Source: Valencia hispanica (Eukaryota; Chordata; Actinopteri; Cyprinodontiformes; Valenciidae). From it: DNA of 64,000 nucleotides. Positions 21,206 to 51,522 of the stretch are shown in pieces (within the stretch, counting starts at the first letter, position 1; each line of letters starts with the position of its first letter). The notes under the pieces were generated by a model that saw nothing but the letters and a program-made list of their open reading frames with translations, made no database searches and was not told the origin of the DNA. The stretch spans positions 53,392,328 through 53,456,327 of the forward strand of contig OY747713.1 of assembly GCA_963556495.2 (NCBI GenBank), in the 5' to 3' direction. The translations under genes and the position numbers were made by a program.

Positions 21206-22128
21206 CCTCCAACCCACCAGTCTGTCAAACTAATTAAGTTTGCAGATGACACCGCCGTTATTGGACTCATCTTGGACAGGGATGAGTCTGCCTACAGAGT
21301 GGAGGCTAAATGTCTGGTGTCCTGGTGCAGCCGCAACAACGTGGTGCTGAATGCCCAGAAGAAAGTGGAGATTATTGATGACTTTAGAAAGCACACAGCC
21401 CCACTCCCCCCATCGTCCTGACTGACACCCCCATCACCACTGTGACTCCTCCGCTTCCTGGGTACCACCATCACCCAGGACCTCAAGTGGGAGCCCACCA
21501 TCACCTCAGTCATAAAGAAGGCCCAGCAGAGGATGTACTTCCTGAGGCAGCTGAAGAAATTCAACCTGCCAACACGGATGATGATGCAGTTCTACACTGC
21601 AATCATAAAGTCCATCCTTACCTCACCGTGTGTTATGCTGGTGCCACCATCAGGGACAAAAAGAGACTGCAGCGTGTTGTGTGCTCTGCTGAGAAGGTGA
21701 TTGGCCGCAGACTCCCATCTCTGCAGGATCTATACACCTCCACGACACTTGGGCATGCAGGTCGGATCACAGCCGACCCTTCTCACCCTGGACACAGACT
21801 GTTTGACCTACTCCCTAAGGCAGGAGACTCCGGTCCATTCGGACCAGAACCTCTCGCCATAAGAACAGTTTCTTCCAGTTTGCTGTTGGACTCATGAACA
21901 ATAACCCTAAGACTGTTCCCACCTACTGCTCAGTTACATGACCCATATTGTAGTGGGTTTTGTTTTTTTTTGCACCGGTCTGATTTGCACCGATCATTAC
22001 CTGCACTATATCAATTTGTTTAGCACATTATATTTTTATTTAAGTGTTTGTCTGTTTGTTCTCGTATGTTTGCACAAAGTACCGCAGCAAATTCCTAATG
22101 TAAACCTACCCAACATTTCGCAATAAAC
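21206..22128 (+). mobile_element. LINE 3' fragment (Rex1/CR1-like), plus strand
   Basis: The + strand reads KFADDTAVIGLILDRDESAY and CLVSWCSRNNVVLNAQKKVE (RT block with ADD), then in shifted frames a C-terminal RT region to about 21890. The 3' UTR ends near 22128 with caataaaccc. Different from the L2 copies and from the Rex1-like copies at 51.5 and 55 kb. Confidence 0.75.
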
Positions 22129-22835
22129 CCTTCCTGGTCTGGACCCTGGGTTGTCAGTGTTTTGGAGGACTAATAAATTCGGCCATATTCCCAGAAAGAA
22201 GAGCTGCTCCATCCAAAGTGGGATGGATGCCGTCTCTCCGGATCAGACCAGGTTTTCCCCAAAATGTTCACCAGTTATCAATGTAGCCCACATCGTTTGC
22301 AGGACACGACCCAGACAACCATTGATGGAATGACAGCATGCGGCTAAACATGTCGTCACTGGTCCGATCAGGCAGAGGACCAGAAAAGATCAGAGTCTGA
22401 CATTGTTTTGGCAAACTTACACACCGAAGCAACACTAATTTTAGTGACCTCCGATTGGCGTAACCGGGTGTCATTACCGCCAGCGTGAATAACAATCTTA
22501 CTGTATTTACGCTTATCTTTAGCCAGCAGTTTCAGGTAGGATTTGATGTCGCCCGTTCTGGCCCCTGGCAAGCATTTAACTATGGTCAATGGTGTCTCTA
22601 ATGCCACGTTTCTGACTATGGAGCTGCCAATTACCAGGGTCGGCTTCTCAGCGGGTGTGTCGCTGAGCGGGGAAAATCTGTTAGAAACGCGGACCGGTTG
22701 GTGGTGGCCCGTGGGCTGGGTCCTAGAACTATGCTTCCTACATTTACGCCTATCTTTAGCCAGCGGTTTCAGGTAGGATTTGATGTCGCCCGTTCTGGCC
22801 CCTGGCAAACATTTGTGTTGACTGCACTGGTGGAC
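22129..22835 (-). mobile_element. L2-A ORF1 fragment with SGNH-esterase signature
   Basis: Minus-strand frame (22877-22368 and the following part to 22129). Seen: [15 protein letters not shown] (block I, nucleophile Ser), [17 protein letters not shown] (block III, G-x-N-like) and, in the 3' part, the last block that is clear at 15703-15506 (DGIHPTLDG). Known: CR1/L2 elements of fish carry an ORF1 with such an esterase fold. [16 protein letters not shown] segment occurs twice (22739-22813 and 22505-22577), so there is a partial tandem duplication. Probably a dead copy. Confidence 0.8.
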
Positions 22836-22879
22836 AGGGGATGTAAAAAAAAAAAGGCAGATAATTAATAAGCTCATCA

Positions 22880-40438
<17,559 letters not shown>

Positions 40439-42094
40439 GCCCCCTTAATCTGTCCCGAGTCAGAGGCCACCCCCCTCCCCCCATTCTGAGGCGCTCCAGA
40501 TCAGCTCCGCCCCACTGTTTCATCGCATGCAGTGCCTGTCCGTGTGCCTACCTTAGACCAACCCACGAGAACCTACCAAGCTGAACAAAAACACAAGCTG
40601 TCAGAGCATTTCAGTTCTTCTTCTTATAGCAGAATCCCTTCTTCTATAATTCCCTTTATAATCACTGGTGGTAGCGTCTATACCTGCAACTGCCATTTAA
40701 GCTCAAGTTAATGTTCTTCATTATGTTAGAATTAGTGTTTGTTTCATATTTCTGTTTCTCCACTGTCTAGCCTTTACTTTAACACTCATTCATTGTCAGT
40801 TTAGAGAGACTAGAAATTTTTCTTTTTTTTTTTCTCACTTCCAAAGCTGTTCTGACTATTGATACAAAAAGAAGATAAACAGGGTTCACTCTGGTTGCTA
40901 TGCAACATAAAGTTTAATTACTCTAAAGTTTGCAAACATAATTAGTTTGCCAAGTAGTATTTAAAAAAAAAAAAGAAAACCTGTAACATTAGGCTGTGCT
41001 TGCTCTGGAAAGACTTTAAAGAATTGAAAAAGAGCATACCATAGATCATCTCGTGACCTGCTTCAGGCGCATCCCAACCATCTACAGCCAAAACTGCTTT
41101 CAGCCTGGGGGGTTCAGGCCGCTATCCAACATCAGAACCCAGCAACGGAAAAAAGGACAACAAAAAAAAAATGGAAGAGATGAAATCATGAAGAAAGGTG
41201 AATCTCCTGGAAACAAAGTTTGGAACCCCTCCTCACCATTCGTCTGCAGGGGTTCTTTTCCTTCATTTAGGATGTCAGTGTTCTGCTGTTACAGATCTGT
41301 TTGTGACCAGAGTAGGACATGCTGTAGGCAGCAAGCACTGGGCTAAGGAACCAGAGGAGTACAACGGTACTGAGGAACCGGTTCATACCTGCTAGCAGCC
41401 TCTCCATCCAGCCATCCTTCATAGTGCTGCCTCCTCACTGTTCCCATAGTGAACTGGTTTTATCCCAGCAGTTCCTCTTGACTTCTTTGGGAGTGTACAA
41501 GCCACCGAACTCCAGTCTAGATCCAGATCACACATTATGTATCTAATCTCTCTAAATCTGGGTTCTGGTCCCAGTCTGTGTTATTCCTGGATCCTTTTTG
41601 TTTTTCCTGTTTGTTTTTTTTCTGTGCGGCGTCTCCAAATAATTGGGCGGCCTACCTGAGAGGTGTCGGCCGCTGGAGACGATAATAATCAAACATTAAC
41701 TGTTGAGAACTCTATGGATTGTGTATAGATACCTAGCTTCAGAGAATACCGGATGTGGATGTTTTATGGGAGACACATGGATCAATCATTGTGTGCACAG
41801 TGTGCTCACAAGTTGCCTCACTCCAGAGGAGCACTTTTCATATTTCCAAATGGAAATTTTGCTTTGTTTGTTTTCTGGTAAAGAGCAAACGAATGTTGGA
41901 ACTGAAAGTCCATATGCATTTTTCATTGCTAATTAGTTTAAATGTTTAGACCCCTGAACACAAAGTATCCTCAGTAGTTTAAAGTGCTGTTGTCAGTTTG
42001 ACTTTTTACTGCAGTGTTTCATTTGCAAAGTCATGCTAACACATCCTAGCATCAGACTAGGTTCTCTCATCAGGCCTTCCTCTTCATACCTATC
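40439..42094 (+). other. gatad2b: gatad2b 3' UTR, proximal part
   Basis: This follows the stop codon directly and has no long open frame that looks coding. I see no AATAAA in this stretch, so the transcript probably runs further. Candidate signals lie near 46034, 50295, 50372 and 51213. That the UTR is this long is an inference from the missing signal and from long mammalian GATAD2B 3' UTRs. Confidence 0.55.
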
Positions 42095-42408
42095 GGAATA
42101 AATCCCTGCCATTAATCAAGAGCGTATTTTGTCAATTTCAGAACAATATTTTTGTTTTTATGCTCAGATCTTATGCTTTTCTCCCTCCAAACACTGTGTT
42201 CACACCCAAAAGCTCCTTCCTGTGTTTAAATATGTGTTCTTGCACTTAAATGGACTCCTGCGCTTTCAAAAGCTGCTCTCACTGATTTTTCCTGTCCTCT
42301 TGGTATTGAGACGAAATAACCCTGCCAAAAGTCCCCCAGCCAATAGGAAACCTGATATGATGGTGACCAATGGGCTCCTCACAGCCTTCTTTGGGGTGCG
42401 CTCGTTTT
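42095..42408. repeat. left arm of a large inverted repeat
   Basis: It matches the reverse complement of 44735-45041 at roughly 88-90 percent by eye, e.g. aaaagtcccccagccaatag and cacttaaatggactcct in both. The left arm carries a short unmatched stretch (gtgaccaatgggctcctcac). Confidence 0.88.
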
Positions 42409-42544
42409 ACTCCCACCAGTTACTCTCAACCTGCTTGCTCCACTGAAAGTTAAACATCTAAAGCCAAAACATGCATCACCATGGAGAAATGAATACCTTA
42501 GAAGGTAGACACCATCAGATGTGTTATTTTATCTTCTCAAAGTA

Positions 42545-44508
42545 ACATGGTTTTAGACAAATCTGAATGTGTGTCTTTACCAGAGGAAACGCTGGACAGT
42601 TTTGTCCTGGTGGAGGCTGAGAGTCTCAATAAAGTTTTCTCCTCAGTGAGGCCCACCACATGTGTCTTGGACCCGATTCCCACTAGATTTTTTTTAAAGC
42701 AATTTTATGATTCTTAGAGATGAGATTTTAACCATGATGAACTGCTCCCTTCAGACGGGGGTCTTTCCTGCCGCCTTTAAAGGGGCGGTGGTGAGGCCCC
42801 TGCTGAAGAAGAGTAATTTAGATTCTAATGATTTGAACAATTTCCGACCGGTATCAAACGTACCTTTTATAAGCAAACTTTTAGAAAAGCTTGTTTTGAT
42901 TCAACTTAATGATTTTATTAACGCTCATAATGTCCTGGAGAAATTTCAGTCTGGTTTTAGGGTGAACCACAGCACAGAGACGGCCCTTCTGAAGATTTTA
43001 AATGATTTTAGATTAAACTATGATGCACAGAAGGTGACAGTGTTGGTTCTACTGGATCTAAGCGCTGCCTTTGATACAGTAGACCACACTATTCTTTTAA
43101 CCCGTTTGAAACAGATTGGCCTCTGTGGTGCTGTTCATAGATGGTTCACATCCTACCTCACAGACAGGACTTTTATGGTAAGTTTAGATACCTGCTCCTC
43201 TAAGGTCCACAAGATCACATGTGGTGTTCCCCAGGGTTCGATTTTAGGCCCAGTGCTTTTTAACCTTTATATGCTCCCTCTTGGTGGTGTCATCAGAAGA
43301 CATGGAGTGAACTTTTACAGTTATGCTGATGATACTCAGTTATACATCTCCATGTCTCCTGATGACACACGATACGGAGACGCTGATGCATGCTTTTATC
43401 ACCTGTAGAATTGATTACTGTAATGCCCTGCTTTCTGGTCTTCCCAAAAAGACTATTTCAGGTCTACAACTATTACAAAATTCAGCTGCACGCGTCCTGA
43501 CGAAGACCAGGAGGCGGGAGCATATTACTCCGGTTTTAGAATCATTGCATTGGCTCCCCGTATATTTCAGGATCGATTTTAAGGTTCTTTTAATGGTTTT
43601 TAAGTGTCTTAATGGTCTTGGGCCTTCTTATCTCTCAGAGCTGCTTTTACCGTATGAACCCTCGCGGCCTCCGCGCTCCTCTGGCAGCCGTCTCCTTGTG
43701 ATTCCAAAAGTCAGGACACACACTCATGGTGAGGCATCCTTTCATTATTATGGCCCTCATCTCTGGAACAGGCTGCCAGAGAACCTCAGGGCCGCAGAGA
43801 ACGTTCAGGTTTTTAAGAGCAGGCTCAAGACTCACCTTTTTAGCCGAGCTTTTAATTGATTATTACTTATTATAGTGTGTTTCATTGCTTTGTATGTTTT
43901 ATTTGCCTATATTTTAACAGAGTTTTATTAGCTATCTTTGCTACTATATGGTTAACTATTTTTACTATTATATTTATTACTACTTATTTTACTTATATTA
44001 GCTCTGGTTATTTTACATTTTTACTTATTAATCCTTCTTCCAGTGTTTCCTCTGTGGGAGCCCTCTGCCTCGGGGGCGGTGTTCGGCTGCGGTGGACGGG
44101 TGTTCACCAGGTATTGCTCAGGTGGAGGCAGGGGTCTCTACCCTCCCTCCTCTGGGCTCCCTGTGTCGGTGCCCTGGCTGCTGGAGTGGACCTGCCGCTG
44201 TTGGGGCAGACGGTTCTCCTGATGGCGTTTCCCTTACGTACCTGACTCATCTGAGCTCAGCCCAGTGTCTACCAATGATCTTATGTGTTTTGGGAAGATG
44301 TCTGTGTGTGGATGTGTGCCAGTGTGTGTCTGTGTGTGTTTGGGAAATGGGTTTGGGAAGGGGGAATACCTGTCTTTTCGTTTTTATAATTGTGGGGAAG
44401 GGATGGAATCTGGTTTATGTGGGGTGATTTTAATCTGTAAAGCACTTTGAGCTGCATTTTTTTTGTATGAAAGCTGCTTTATAAATAAAGTTTGATTTGA
44501 TTTGAACA
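42545..44508 (+). mobile_element. L2-B LINE, 5'-truncated, in the inverted-repeat centre
   Basis: It begins near 42545 in the endonuclease-RT linker and ends with the tail aataaagtttgatttgattt at about 44485-44508. RT motifs: [57 protein letters not shown]. After SPDDT an internal deletion joins the C-terminal part ([40 protein letters not shown]) in another frame. Confidence 0.92.
42707..43859 (+). pseudogene. L2-B reverse transcriptase with internal deletion
   Basis: Two overlapping open frames, 42707-43408 (233 codons, fingers and palm with catalytic YADD) and 43323-43859 (178 codons, C-terminal part). Relative to the 410-residue L2-A frame, the stretch between YADDTQLY and the RIDYCNALL block is shortened and the frame shifts, so no full protein is made. 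Confidence 0.85.
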
Positions 44509-44734
44509 GCAACAGTTTCACATACCATTAAACCAAATACGGCCATTATTTGACCATACGGCCATCTCAATATTAAAAATAATTCTTACTACAGGTTCCT
44601 GATTTCCATCAATAGCCATGTTGGCCGACCGTAAACCGTTAGAGTTCCTCTAAGCTGTTAGAAAGTGCAAAGACCGTTAGGGCGGAGGTTTCTTCTTCCA
44701 CTATCAATAATAAGCCACCCTACCTGAGTATATC

Positions 44735-45041
44735 AAAACGAGCGCACCCCACAGAAGACTTAAGACGAGCTCATATCAGGTTTCCTATTGGCTGGGGGAC
44801 TTTTGGCAAGGTTATTTCGTCTCAATACCAAGAGCACAGGAAAAATCAGTGAGAGCAGCTTTTGAAAGCGCAGAGGAGTCCATTTAAGTGCAAGAACACA
44901 TATTTAAATGCAGGAAGGAGCGTTTTGCGTGTGAACAGAGTGTTTGGAGGAAGAAAAGCCTAAGATCTGAGCATAAAAACAACAAAAAATGCTCTGAAGT
45001 TGACCAAATACTCCCTTAATTAATGGCAGGGGTTTATTTCC
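44735..45041. repeat. right arm of the large inverted repeat
   Basis: Reverse complement partner of 42095-42408. Without the L2-B insert the arms would be about 360 bp apart. No known transposon ends were recognised at the outer borders. Confidence 0.88.
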
Positions 45042-46904
45042 ATACATGCCTTCCTCGTCTTCATACCTTGCTCTGAGAAGATCTTAGTTTACGCCTCAGA
45101 ATTGATGGCCAGAGTGTTCACACTACACTTTCCTCTGCTTTGATGGACAATCTTTATTCTTCTGTGGTATACTCGGTGAGCAGGACGTGGGCTCTGCAGG
45201 CAGGTTGAGGCTTGACCTTTTTCATTTTCACGTACTTGCAAATGTCTCTAGCATGACGGTGCAGTGCTTTGTGTTTTCTGTGATAGATGGTGTTGTTGTA
45301 AGGAACCCTTTATGGTGAAGGCTTTTGCATGGTTTCAGGTGGGCATGTGTGGGTCAGACAGGGAAGGTTTATGTGATGATCAGCTGGTTAGTCAGTTTAT
45401 AGGAGGAAAGGAAGTTTGAGCAATTTCTCATTTGAAACTCATGGCATCTTTTTTATTTGGTCCTGAGTGATGACTTGTACAAATTTCGATAAAGATGAAT
45501 CTCTTTGCACAGTATTTTTCGTTAAACTGTCCATGTTGTTCTGTTCTTTCTGATTGTGGTTATGTTTGCACACTTCTTTGTTTGCAGGGTCTTTAGCTCC
45601 ACTTTTCTAAAAGGAGTTGCATGATCCATATTCACACTTGGTTGGCTGCAGCGGGACTTGAAGACCTCTCACAGATGATACAGAAAATGTTTGTTGCACA
45701 GGTCTTTGCAGCCCTGTGGACTCTGAAACCATGACTTTCCTGTTAGACTGTCTAGACCACCTGACTGAAATTGTCTGAACCGTTGTGCTTAGTCTGTTTG
45801 CAGTAACTCAGGTATTTCCAGCAGTGTTCACTCGGTGTGCAGTATTATTCATGGACATGGTACCCTTGACACGGGCTTACAGGTCATTTAGATTGGGAGG
45901 TTCATCCAGTTCATACTAGGGTTGTCACAATGCTAACAGGTCAAACTCGATATCAGTACTAAGAAACAGACTAGATGCATGGCAACCAGGCTTCTCTCTG
46001 GTTAACAGCAGAAAATATGAATAATTACGATATAAATAAAAGTTTTTCTTGCATAGTTGGGGCAAATCAATAAGTATTGAACAATTTAGCCTTCATTTAA
46101 AAATATATATAATTTAAAAGTGTTACTTCCATGTTTGAAAAAAGATAACAGGATAAATGTTAGCATCTTTTATGAAAGTGTGTACCTTTGCTTCAGTTCT
46201 GCAACTATTTTATTTTATTATTACTGCCTATCTTTTAGTGTGCCATGCTGTGCTTCCATTGGTCTGTTGATGCATATAAATGTTGCTATTGAGGGAAATG
46301 GAAAGGATCATTCTATAGTTAAAATGTATTTTAAAAGAAACATGGATCTGGCTCATGCAAAACATATTTTTCAGTGTAAACAAGGATCTAATTTCTTCAG
46401 GAGCAGCCCTGTACAGTTTCTGCCTTATGGTTATTTTTCAGAAGATTTTTTTCATTGTTTCACTGAGCCGTCAGCTGATTAACATTCCCCTGTGTTAACT
46501 CATACCGCAGTAAAACAGAGGGTTGCTCAGTTTGAAACTTTGCGGCTGGGAAGTGCATCTGTAATAACTCAGTTTATTAAATTGTCCATATCTACAGACC
46601 AAATATTTAAACAGATAGCTTTAGCTTACGTCCAGGAGGTTTACTACTTCCTTTTTGCAGATATAGGAGCTCTGCTGACCTTTTTAAGTTGCTCTCAAAC
46701 ATCATTGTCAGTGTTAGCTTACCACAGCTAGTATTTGGCATCCCTCGGTCCCTCTGAACAATGCTGTTGTGGATAGAGAGGGCCACTTATGTTTTTTCTG
46801 GTTCTGGCCTTGTTAGCAGAGATGAAAACTTCCAGCAGCTCTTTGTTTACATCAGGTGAGGCTGCAGGGAAGGGAGTTGGTCAGTTTATTTCGATTTTGA
46901 TGTA
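45042..46904. other. unassigned, candidate distal 3' UTR of gatad2b
   Basis: AT-rich without recognised repeats. An AATAAA occurs near 46034. The open frames at 46120-46731 show no protein motif. Assignment to the gatad2b transcript is a guess. Confidence 0.3.
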
Positions 46905-47160
46905 ATTGGTAAATGGCCTGTGCTTGTGTAGCGCTTTATTTTAGTCCCTGAGGACACCAAAGCGTTCCACACTACATTCAGTCATTCACACATCAATGTG
47001 TGCCCTGGGGCAAGGCCGCCGAACGCTGGCGCCACCGGGCCCTCTGACCACCACCAGTAGGCGGAAGGGTGAAGTGTCTTGCCCAAGGACACGACTGAGA
47101 CGGACGGACAGAGCAGGGACTCGAACCGGCAACCCTCCGGTTGTAAGACGAACTCGAATA
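46905..47160 (-). mobile_element. tRNA-derived SINE, minus strand
   Basis: Read on the minus strand, box B ggttcgagtccc (complement of 47116-47127) is clear and box A is truncated. Then a body with tgggcaagacacttcaccc, tggtggtggtcagagggccc and a 3' end containing aaagcgctacacaagcacag. The type is common in fish. Confidence 0.8.
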
Positions 47161-47649
47161 TATCGAGATAGGGATTGTTTTGACAATTCTAGTTCACACG
47201 GAGTACTCTGAACCGATTAAAACCCATTTCCTGCTCATTTTGAATAGCTACAGTCTTCAATCATTTTAGAAATCTGTTGGACCCAAATGAAGCAAAATAA
47301 TATGAAACGTGTTTAAAGACTCACAGAGAGTGATTCAAAGTAAAACTCTTAAACATCTCTACATGTAAATGGACACACATAAGCTATTGTAGTATACAAC
47401 TGTGCCACATGAGAGCCAGCTGCCCTTCATTTTCTGGACAGAACCAGTGTTTCTAACTAGATGTTTCTCTTTTTCTACAGTTCATCCTTTTTATTTTTAT
47501 TTCCATCAGATCTGCTTGCCTAGTTTATGATTGTATGTCTGGTTTCATTACATTCTTGTGTTGATAGCCTTCCATAACTCCTTTTGTCCTAACTTTATGC
47601 AAACATCCACCTTCACTTGGTCTGAAATGTTTCTCGTATCATTTTGTTA

Positions 47650-48900
47650 GAATTTTTGTAGGGCCATTTCACAGAAATCATCTCAGGGTGCTCTACACAG
47701 AAGCCAGAGTCGGTACAGTCCAATACAATGCATGAATAAACACAGTCAGGTCAAATTCAACTGGAAGTAGATGATCCCAGTTCAGTTTATTTATAGCCTA
47801 CAGCACTAATTTGCTACGAATATCATGTCTAGGCAAACGGGTCAAACCATTTCCAGTTATAGTGAACTCAAGCTGGTCCAAATTCTGGTCAAATTAGTGG
47901 ATTTCATTACAATATAATAGAATCATACAGTAACATTTAAATTGAGTTTTACACTTCCATATGCTTGTATTACAAATTAATTTATCATAAAATGTCAGTA
48001 GAAAGTTATGTTAGGTAGTCCAGTTGATGATGTTGCAGCAGCCCCTCCTGAACTACAATGACCTAAAGTAAGAATGAACATTTTCTTTTTTATCACCTGG
48101 CTCAGTGCGAGAAGCCACCTGCTGGGTGGGAGTTCAAAGATCAGGACACCAAAAACACAGAAGACCTAGTCCAGGGGTACAGAAACTACAATTATAAGGG
48201 TTGTATTAACCTCAGCCTGGAGTCAAACTGTCAGCAAAAAATCTTTTTTTCAACAATTCCAAAGTAAGGCCGAGTGCTTGGTGTGTCCATCATCAGCCTA
48301 AGCCTAAATCTGAGCCACTCAGACTATCAGCTGTATTTTAACCCTAGTCTTAAAAGTAAATTAGGGATCTGCCTCATGGACTAAAGAACTCTGATAAATG
48401 AACCTATGTTCTGCGAGTCAGGTGCTTTTAGGAAGCTATGGAACAATCAGATCTTTAATAATGGAGCATCATTATTCAGAGCTTTAAATGCCATAGGAAG
48501 AATTTTAAATGATGTTCATTCAACTAGGAGTCAGTGGAGAGAAACTAAAATTGGAGAAATATCTGATCTATACTTTCTGCTGCAGCATTTTGGATGAGCT
48601 GAAGATACTTTTTATTGATCTTTTTTCTTTTGGCCCTCCTAAATAATAAAAGAATTGCAATAGTCCAGCCTAGGCCTAATTTTTCTGGACCTCTCTGGAT
48701 ATTTCAGTTCTGGCAATTTTGCACATGAACATCATTAACCTACAACATTTGAAATGTATCCCATGCTATCTGGTCATTTGACCAAGTTGTAGAATAGTTG
48801 TAAAGTGAACTGACCCAAGCACCAAACCCTGTGGTACTTCGTAGCTAACTTTGTTCTGCAGGTAAGATTTATGGTTAATATTAACAAACTGGCCACCCAT
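47650..48900 (-). mobile_element. old L2 LINE, 3' part
   Basis: The order matches the L2-A minus-strand copies: gttcagtttatttatagcc near 47779, gccactcagactatcagct, tcttaaaagtaaattaggg, ggtgcttttaggaagctatg and atggaacaatcagatcttta. Indels and substitutions are many and no frame is open. Older than the other L2 copies. Confidence 0.75.
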
Positions 48901-51522
48901 GTTGCCCTAATTCCTACAACATATTTAAAATGTAAATATTTTTTAGTTTTTGTAACTAAATTAAATTATTTTTTATTGGTTCTAATTAGAATCCCAACCT
49001 GAGTTGTTTTTAGTTTGGCTGAGAAATCCGTAATCTTGATCAAAGTAAAGTATCATCTCTTTGATTATACAGATCAGTTTCCCATCTTCTAACTAGCAAT
49101 GGAAAACATCTACTGTAAAACAGAACATGTCCAGAGTAGCTGTTAAAATATATGGTGAAAAAAACCTCAAATACATCAATTGAAGGAAACATTTTTAAGT
49201 ACTGCCTTACGCTTCTTACAGTAAGGAAGTAGCGGATGCAGTGAATGGCTTTCCTGTGTTGCTCGATGGCAGAAGGTTGCACTGACCTGACCTGAGCTGT
49301 TAAATATATTTCACGTTGATGCAGCTCTCTGGTGACGCCTTAATCTCAGACAGCCTGATAACATGTCCACAAAGATGAACGATGGATACGTTGACGATCA
49401 GTATGTGAAATTTGTGACAAGATTAAAGGCATATTGTGACCTAAGCAAACAGCTTCTTAGTAGAACAACAGTTTCTCCTTGAAGCTTCTAAAGATGCAGA
49501 CTTTGAACCGATTTGAATTAAGTCGTCACTCAGTAAATGAGTAAATGAAGGACTACTTCTGGTCTACTCTTTTTATTCTCTGTTCATTGCTGTGTTCTTT
49601 CATGCAAAACAGACTAAATGTCTAATGGTCAGTTTACCAAAACATCTGTTCCGTAATACCAGGCTCCATCAGCTCTCATTAAGGTTTTAGTTGAAACATC
49701 AAGCTTTCTGGATATCTCAGAAATGGAAGGTTGTAGGTTTTTATTTGAACTATTGAAATGTTTTCACCCATTGCAACTCTTTGCATCTCAGCAGCTGCAC
49801 CATGCATATTGTATTAGGTATGCTTGATTTATTTTTAAGGTGGACATTCACATGAATACAGCATGGACGTGTCGTACTAGTTCAGTCCTGCCAGTGTCTG
49901 GATCACATCTATGCTGAAATAGAAGAATTTGGACAATATTTTCTATTTGAAGTTCTCCTGAACCTAATTTTTATCAGACAGTCTAATCTGTATGTAGCAA
50001 TGTTGTTTCTCAAATCTTTGCTATCTGCAGCATACTTTGACTACACAAGACGATATGATGCAGTATGTGTTTTAGTTCTGCTGGCGAGAGTAAAGTTGAA
50101 TTTGAGGAAGAAATAAACCCTCCGGTCTCTCACACCTTTTTCTGCAGATGCATCCATGTACTTTTATATTTGGACTAATTTTTTTCCAGCTACAAGGTTT
50201 TTAGATTTCTGAAATCATTTTATTCTGATGTCTTGACTAAGTTCAGTTTTCTGTTTTATTGCAGTTTAAAAAACTTAAATGTATTGACTATTGAAATAAA
50301 TGACAATATTTGCTAGGTTTGAAGTAATAACTTATTGTACAGAAGCATTTTCCCTCCCTTGTACTGAAAAATAAAATAAAATTGGTGTACATTGTGTAGA
50401 AAAGCAAACAAAAAGCCATGAATATTGTGAAGCTTGTCATTTTGTTTTGTGATCACTGTGTATTGTGTAACAAATGTGCAAAATGTTAGGGATTCCCCTC
50501 TACCCCACCCATGTGGTCTCGCTAGATGCATTTGCTTGATTATTACTTTTATTTTTTAGGAATTTTGGACTAAAGTTTGCAGTAAAGTGTTTACTGATTC
50601 AGGTAAACAATATTTACAGTCAAAGACTGAGCTTTAGAAGCATTAAGACTTGATGTGTAAATTAAGGTTGCAATGGAAGTTTATTTTTAGTTCAGTTGTA
50701 ATTCTTGTTTGAATATGGTGTAAAGGAGCACTTATATCTGTTACAGAAGCTTATCATAATTTGTGAAGATGCAGCCTGCTCAGACAGGACTTGCTCATGC
50801 TAAGTGATGGTGACCTGAGAGCAGCTCATCCTGAATCGGTCATCACTTTCTCTGCCAATACCAACATACAGCAGTAGTGGTCCTGCACTCTTAACTTTCT
50901 TCTATTGGTTGTTGTTGCTTATGCTAAGAAAAATAATCACAGCAGAATTCGGTTCATCAAATATTTTTATTTGCATTGTGGTGATGTTGAAACAGATGTT
51001 GAAATCAACCATAGACTAACTGAATACATTTTTATTTTGCTTACATCAATCCTGACCTTTTGCACATACTTGATATTTAACTATCTTCAAAGGTAAAATA
51101 AAATAATGCTGTTTGAATACTGCCAGTTGATTGACAATTATGCATTGATTGAAAAAAATAAGCTAATTTTGGAGGAAATAACTTTGTAATATTTATCTCT
51201 TGCAAGCTATGTTTAATAAAGGTTGAAACAATTTGCTTCAAAGTGTGGTGAGTTCTCTGAAAAAACCTTCGTGTTTTATTAACACCCATGAGCAGGCCAC
51301 CTACTTCCCAATATATCCAGTCAGTTTGTGATCAGTAGGTAATGTACGGTTAAGAGTACAATCCCTGTAATATTTTACCCTTACTGGGGAGTGAAGGCAC
51401 CAAACAGCACAGATTTCCAGATGCCTGGTGGTCCCATGTTCATCTGTAGAGACAATCATACGCAAGTATAAAAATCATGGGAATGTCAAACTATCATACT
51501 GCTCAGGAAGGAGATGGATGTG
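48901..51522. other. unassigned; candidate poly-A sites of a long 3' UTR
   Basis: No repeat recognised. AATAAA-type signals at about 50295, 50372 (gaaaaataaaataaaattgg) and 51213 (gtttaataaaggttgaaac), the last followed by GT-rich sequence. They are candidates for the end of the gatad2b transcript, unproven. Confidence 0.35.

Noticed and set aside
46986..47211. Arg/Pro-rich open frames on both strands
   Set aside because: They fall exactly in the GC-rich body of a tRNA-derived SINE.
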